From VXYL01 sp963666465 (GTDB lineage: Bacteria > Pseudomonadota > Gammaproteobacteria > Pseudomonadales > Azotimanducaceae), in assembly GCA_963666465.1 (NCBI GenBank), contig OY762824.1:3720001-3784000 (forward strand): DNA of 64,000 bases, written 5' to 3'. This document shows, piece by piece, positions 62,451-64,000 of the stretch. The translations under genes and the position numbers were made by a program. The stretch's first letter is position 1; the number at the start of each line of letters is the position of its first letter. Under the pieces are notes generated by a model. The model saw only the letters and a list, made by a program, of their open reading frames with translations, did no database searches and was not told the origin of the DNA.

Positions 62451-63626
62451 ATGTTGCCACGCAAAATCACGCCGGTTCTGCGCCAGCGTTTGGCGGACTT
62501 CCCCGCGGTTGGGCTGGTGGGGCCACGGCAATGTGGCAAAACCACGCTGGCGCGGTCGCTTGACGGGGCCTATTACGATCTCGAACAGGAACCGGAGCGG
62601 ATACGGCTCGACTTGGAGTGGTCCCGTCTCCTGGCGCCTGACACCGGGCTGGTAATCCTCGACGAGGCGCAGGCTTGGCCTGAGGTTTTTGTGCGCCTGC
62701 GGGGCGCCATCGACGAAGATCGCCGGCGGAACGGCCGTTTCCTGCTGCTCGGGTCGGTCTCTCCGGCTCTGATGCGCGAGGTGTCGGAATCGCTTGCGGG
62801 TCGGCTTGCCCTCGTGGAGCTCACACCCTTGTCGTTGACGGAACTTGACCAACCGGCACGATCGCAACGATGGCTGCTAGGTGGGTACCCCGACGGCGGC
62901 GTGCTCGGTGTGCCCCGCCGGTTTCCGGTTTGGCAATCGAATTACCTTTCGCTCCTCGCGCAACGCGACCTTCCCAACTGGGGGCTGCCGGCTCGGCCAC
63001 AGGCCACCGAGCGCCTGCTCGACATGCTCGCCGCGGCGGGTGGCCAAGAGTGGAACGCCAGTGCCATCGGCAAGAGCCTTGGTCTCACGTACCACACTGT
63101 CAATGGCTACCTCGACTATCTCGACGGCGCCTTCCTGACGCGCCGACTCCCCGCCTTTCACCACAACATCCGCAAGCGCCTCGTCAAGCGTCCCAAACTG
63201 CACTGGCGCGACAGCGGTCTCCTGCACGCCCTTCTTGGAGTGGCCGACGAAGCGGCGTTGCTGCGCCACCCCCACGTCGGCGCAAGCTGGGAGGGGTTCG
63301 TGGTGGACCAGGTGCTCACCGCACTCGGCCACGCCGACGACGACTTCCGCGCCAGCCACATGCGCACGGTGGACCAGCGAGAGATCGATCTCGTGCTGGA
63401 ACTGCCGCGCGCCCCAACAACCAGACGACCGGAGACTTGGGCCATCGAGGCCAGGCTGACGGCAAGCCCTCGCCCCCATGACCTCAACCGGTTGAACGCC
63501 GCCGCCGACCTCATCGATGCCGACCGGCGGATCTTGGTGACGCACGGCGGCGACTGGATGGAGGGAGACAGGGAAATGGTCGGCAGCCTCGATGACTTTG
63601 TGGACTGGATTGGCCAACACGCGTGA
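62451..63626 (+). CDS. DUF4143-type AAA ATPase
   Basis: 391 residues. Walker A VGLVGPRQCGKTTLARSL near the N-terminus, Walker B GLVILDEAQAWPEVF, sensor FLLLGSVSPAL and a C-terminal DUF4143 region with a winged-helix and a nuclease-like segment (REIDLVLEL ... WAIEARLTASP: D-x-n-E-x-R). Such proteins are common in accessory DNA with unknown function. ATG 62451; the frame is open further upstream. Imperfect direct repeats flank the gene. Confidence 0.85.
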   Translation: MLPRKITPVLRQRLADFPAVGLVGPRQCGKTTLARSLDGAYYDLEQEPERIRLDLEWSRLLAPDTGLVILDEAQAWPEVFVRLRGAIDEDRRRNGRFLLLGSVSPALMREVSESLAGRLALVELTPLSLTELDQPARSQRWLLGGYPDGGVLGVPRRFPVWQSNYLSLLAQRDLPNWGLPARPQATERLLDMLAAAGGQEWNASAIGKSLGLTYHTVNGYLDYLDGAFLTRRLPAFHHNIRKRLVKRPKLHWRDSGLLHALLGVADEAALLRHPHVGASWEGFVVDQVLTALGHADDDFRASHMRTVDQREIDLVLELPRAPTTRRPETWAIEARLTASPRPHDLNRLNAAADLIDADRRILVTHGGDWMEGDREMVGSLDDFVDWIGQHA

Positions 63627-63630
63627 GGCG

Positions 63631-63678
63631 GGCTCGGTGGGGGTTCGGGGGCGATCATGGGAGCTGCACTGCAACGGG
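63631..63678 (+). repeat. Right copy of the direct repeat flanking the ATPase gene
   Basis: GGCTCGGTGGGGGTTCGGGG followed by GCGATCATGGGAGCTGCACTG; it starts 4 bases after the ATPase stop codon and lies before the next gene. Confidence 0.7.
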
Positions 63679-63715
63679 GGTCGGCAAGGCCGGCGCATAA
63701 TCCCGCGAGTCCAGG

Positions 63716-64000
63716 ATGGCGGACACCATGCAAGACCACCAGACCTACTCCGAGGCGGAACTGACCGCACTTGTCGCGGATTCGGAGTCCGACCTCGTCG
63801 AACGCAAGGCCGCATTCACGGGCGACGCGCCCAACGCGATCCGCCAGGCCATCTGCGCGTTCGCCAACGACCTACCCGGCCATGGTCGTCCGGGAGTGAT
63901 CTTCATCGGCGTCCAGGACGACGGCGCGCCCAGCGGAATCGAGATCAACGACGCGCTTTTGCTCCGGCTTGCACAATGCCGATCCGACGGCAACATCCTG
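63716..64000 (+). CDS. Schlafen/AlbA_2-type putative nucleic-acid-binding ATPase, partial
   Basis: 95 residues visible; the gene runs off the right edge. SESDLVERKAAFTG, DAPNAIRQAICAFANDLPG, GVIFIGVQDDGAPSGIEIND and the ending RSDGNIL are the AlbA_2 domain pattern (E-x-x-x-x-E-x-K...). Full proteins often add an ATPase or RecG-like helicase C-terminal domain and occur in defence or transcription-control roles. ATG 63716. Confidence 0.7.
   Translation, partial: MADTMQDHQTYSEAELTALVADSESDLVERKAAFTGDAPNAIRQAICAFANDLPGHGRPGVIFIGVQDDGAPSGIEINDALLLRLAQCRSDGNIL

Overview
The window is high-GC chromosomal DNA (roughly two thirds G+C by eye) from a proteobacterium, most likely a gammaproteobacterium. 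The evidence is the rsmD / ftsY-ftsE-ftsX-rpoH order, dksA next to gluQ, sfsA, FabV-type enoyl reductase, a full system-I cytochrome c maturation operon (ccmABCDEFGHI), and groESL under a CIRCE operator. Three phytanoyl-CoA-dioxygenase-like proteins, several toxin-antitoxin pairs and dense small repeats suggest a genome shaped by transposition; a host-associated lifestyle is possible but is only inference.

Layout. 1-2.0 kb: a compact restriction-modification pair (Mrr-like nuclease, cut by the window edge, plus a beta-class methyltransferase). 2.2-6.4 kb: a membrane-anchored MBL hydrolase, a small zinc protein, groESL with terminator, promoter and CIRCE, and an alkyltransferase-like protein. 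6.5-12 kb: a PhyH dioxygenase, two secreted TldD/TldE-like proteins and sfsA. 12-23.4 kb: dksA with a long histone-like N-terminal extension, gluQ, rsmD, ftsYEX, two insertion sequences back to back, rpoH with a CIRCE-like operator, and trmB. 23.5-33.4 kb: a second PhyH protein, a small-molecule kinase and ccmA-I, interrupted between ccmE and ccmF by seven copies of an 86-bp tandem repeat. 33.4-40.3 kb: a repeat cluster, the minus-strand run acoX-like kinase - fabV - hemE - vanZ, a third PhyH protein and a broken transposase with a DruA/DUF4338-like domain. 40.6-53.5 kb: a heterodimeric ABC exporter, higBA, a cupin protein, an orphan TRAP binding protein, uvrD, yceH and an M16 protease. 53.6-58.8 kb: an accessory region with a group II intron tail, an integrase fragment, a second toxin-antitoxin pair, a truncated desaturase-like gene, a Tet-type MFS pump, a HEPN-like pair and a phosphoesterase. 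59-64 kb: glmS, glmU, a DUF4143-type ATPase flanked by imperfect direct repeats, and the start of a Schlafen/AlbA_2 protein running off the edge. No tRNA, rRNA or CRISPR array was found.

The most unusual layer is the repeats. Family A (about 100 bp) starts with the same 15 bases as the resident IS1182-type element, ends in a GNRA-type hairpin and is flanked by CTAG or CTGG duplications. Family B (240-380 bp) has 13-bp inverted ends GTGTCTCACTTTG and at one locus a TA duplication. Family C is a multi-hairpin element whose copy inside ftsX is exactly in frame. Families D and E are 86-90 bp units that occur in tandem. These elements alter protein ends (FtsX, TrmB, CcmE), nest in one another and fill most intergenic space. 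The two CIRCE-like sites suggest that HrcA controls both GroESL and the heat-shock sigma factor RpoH.
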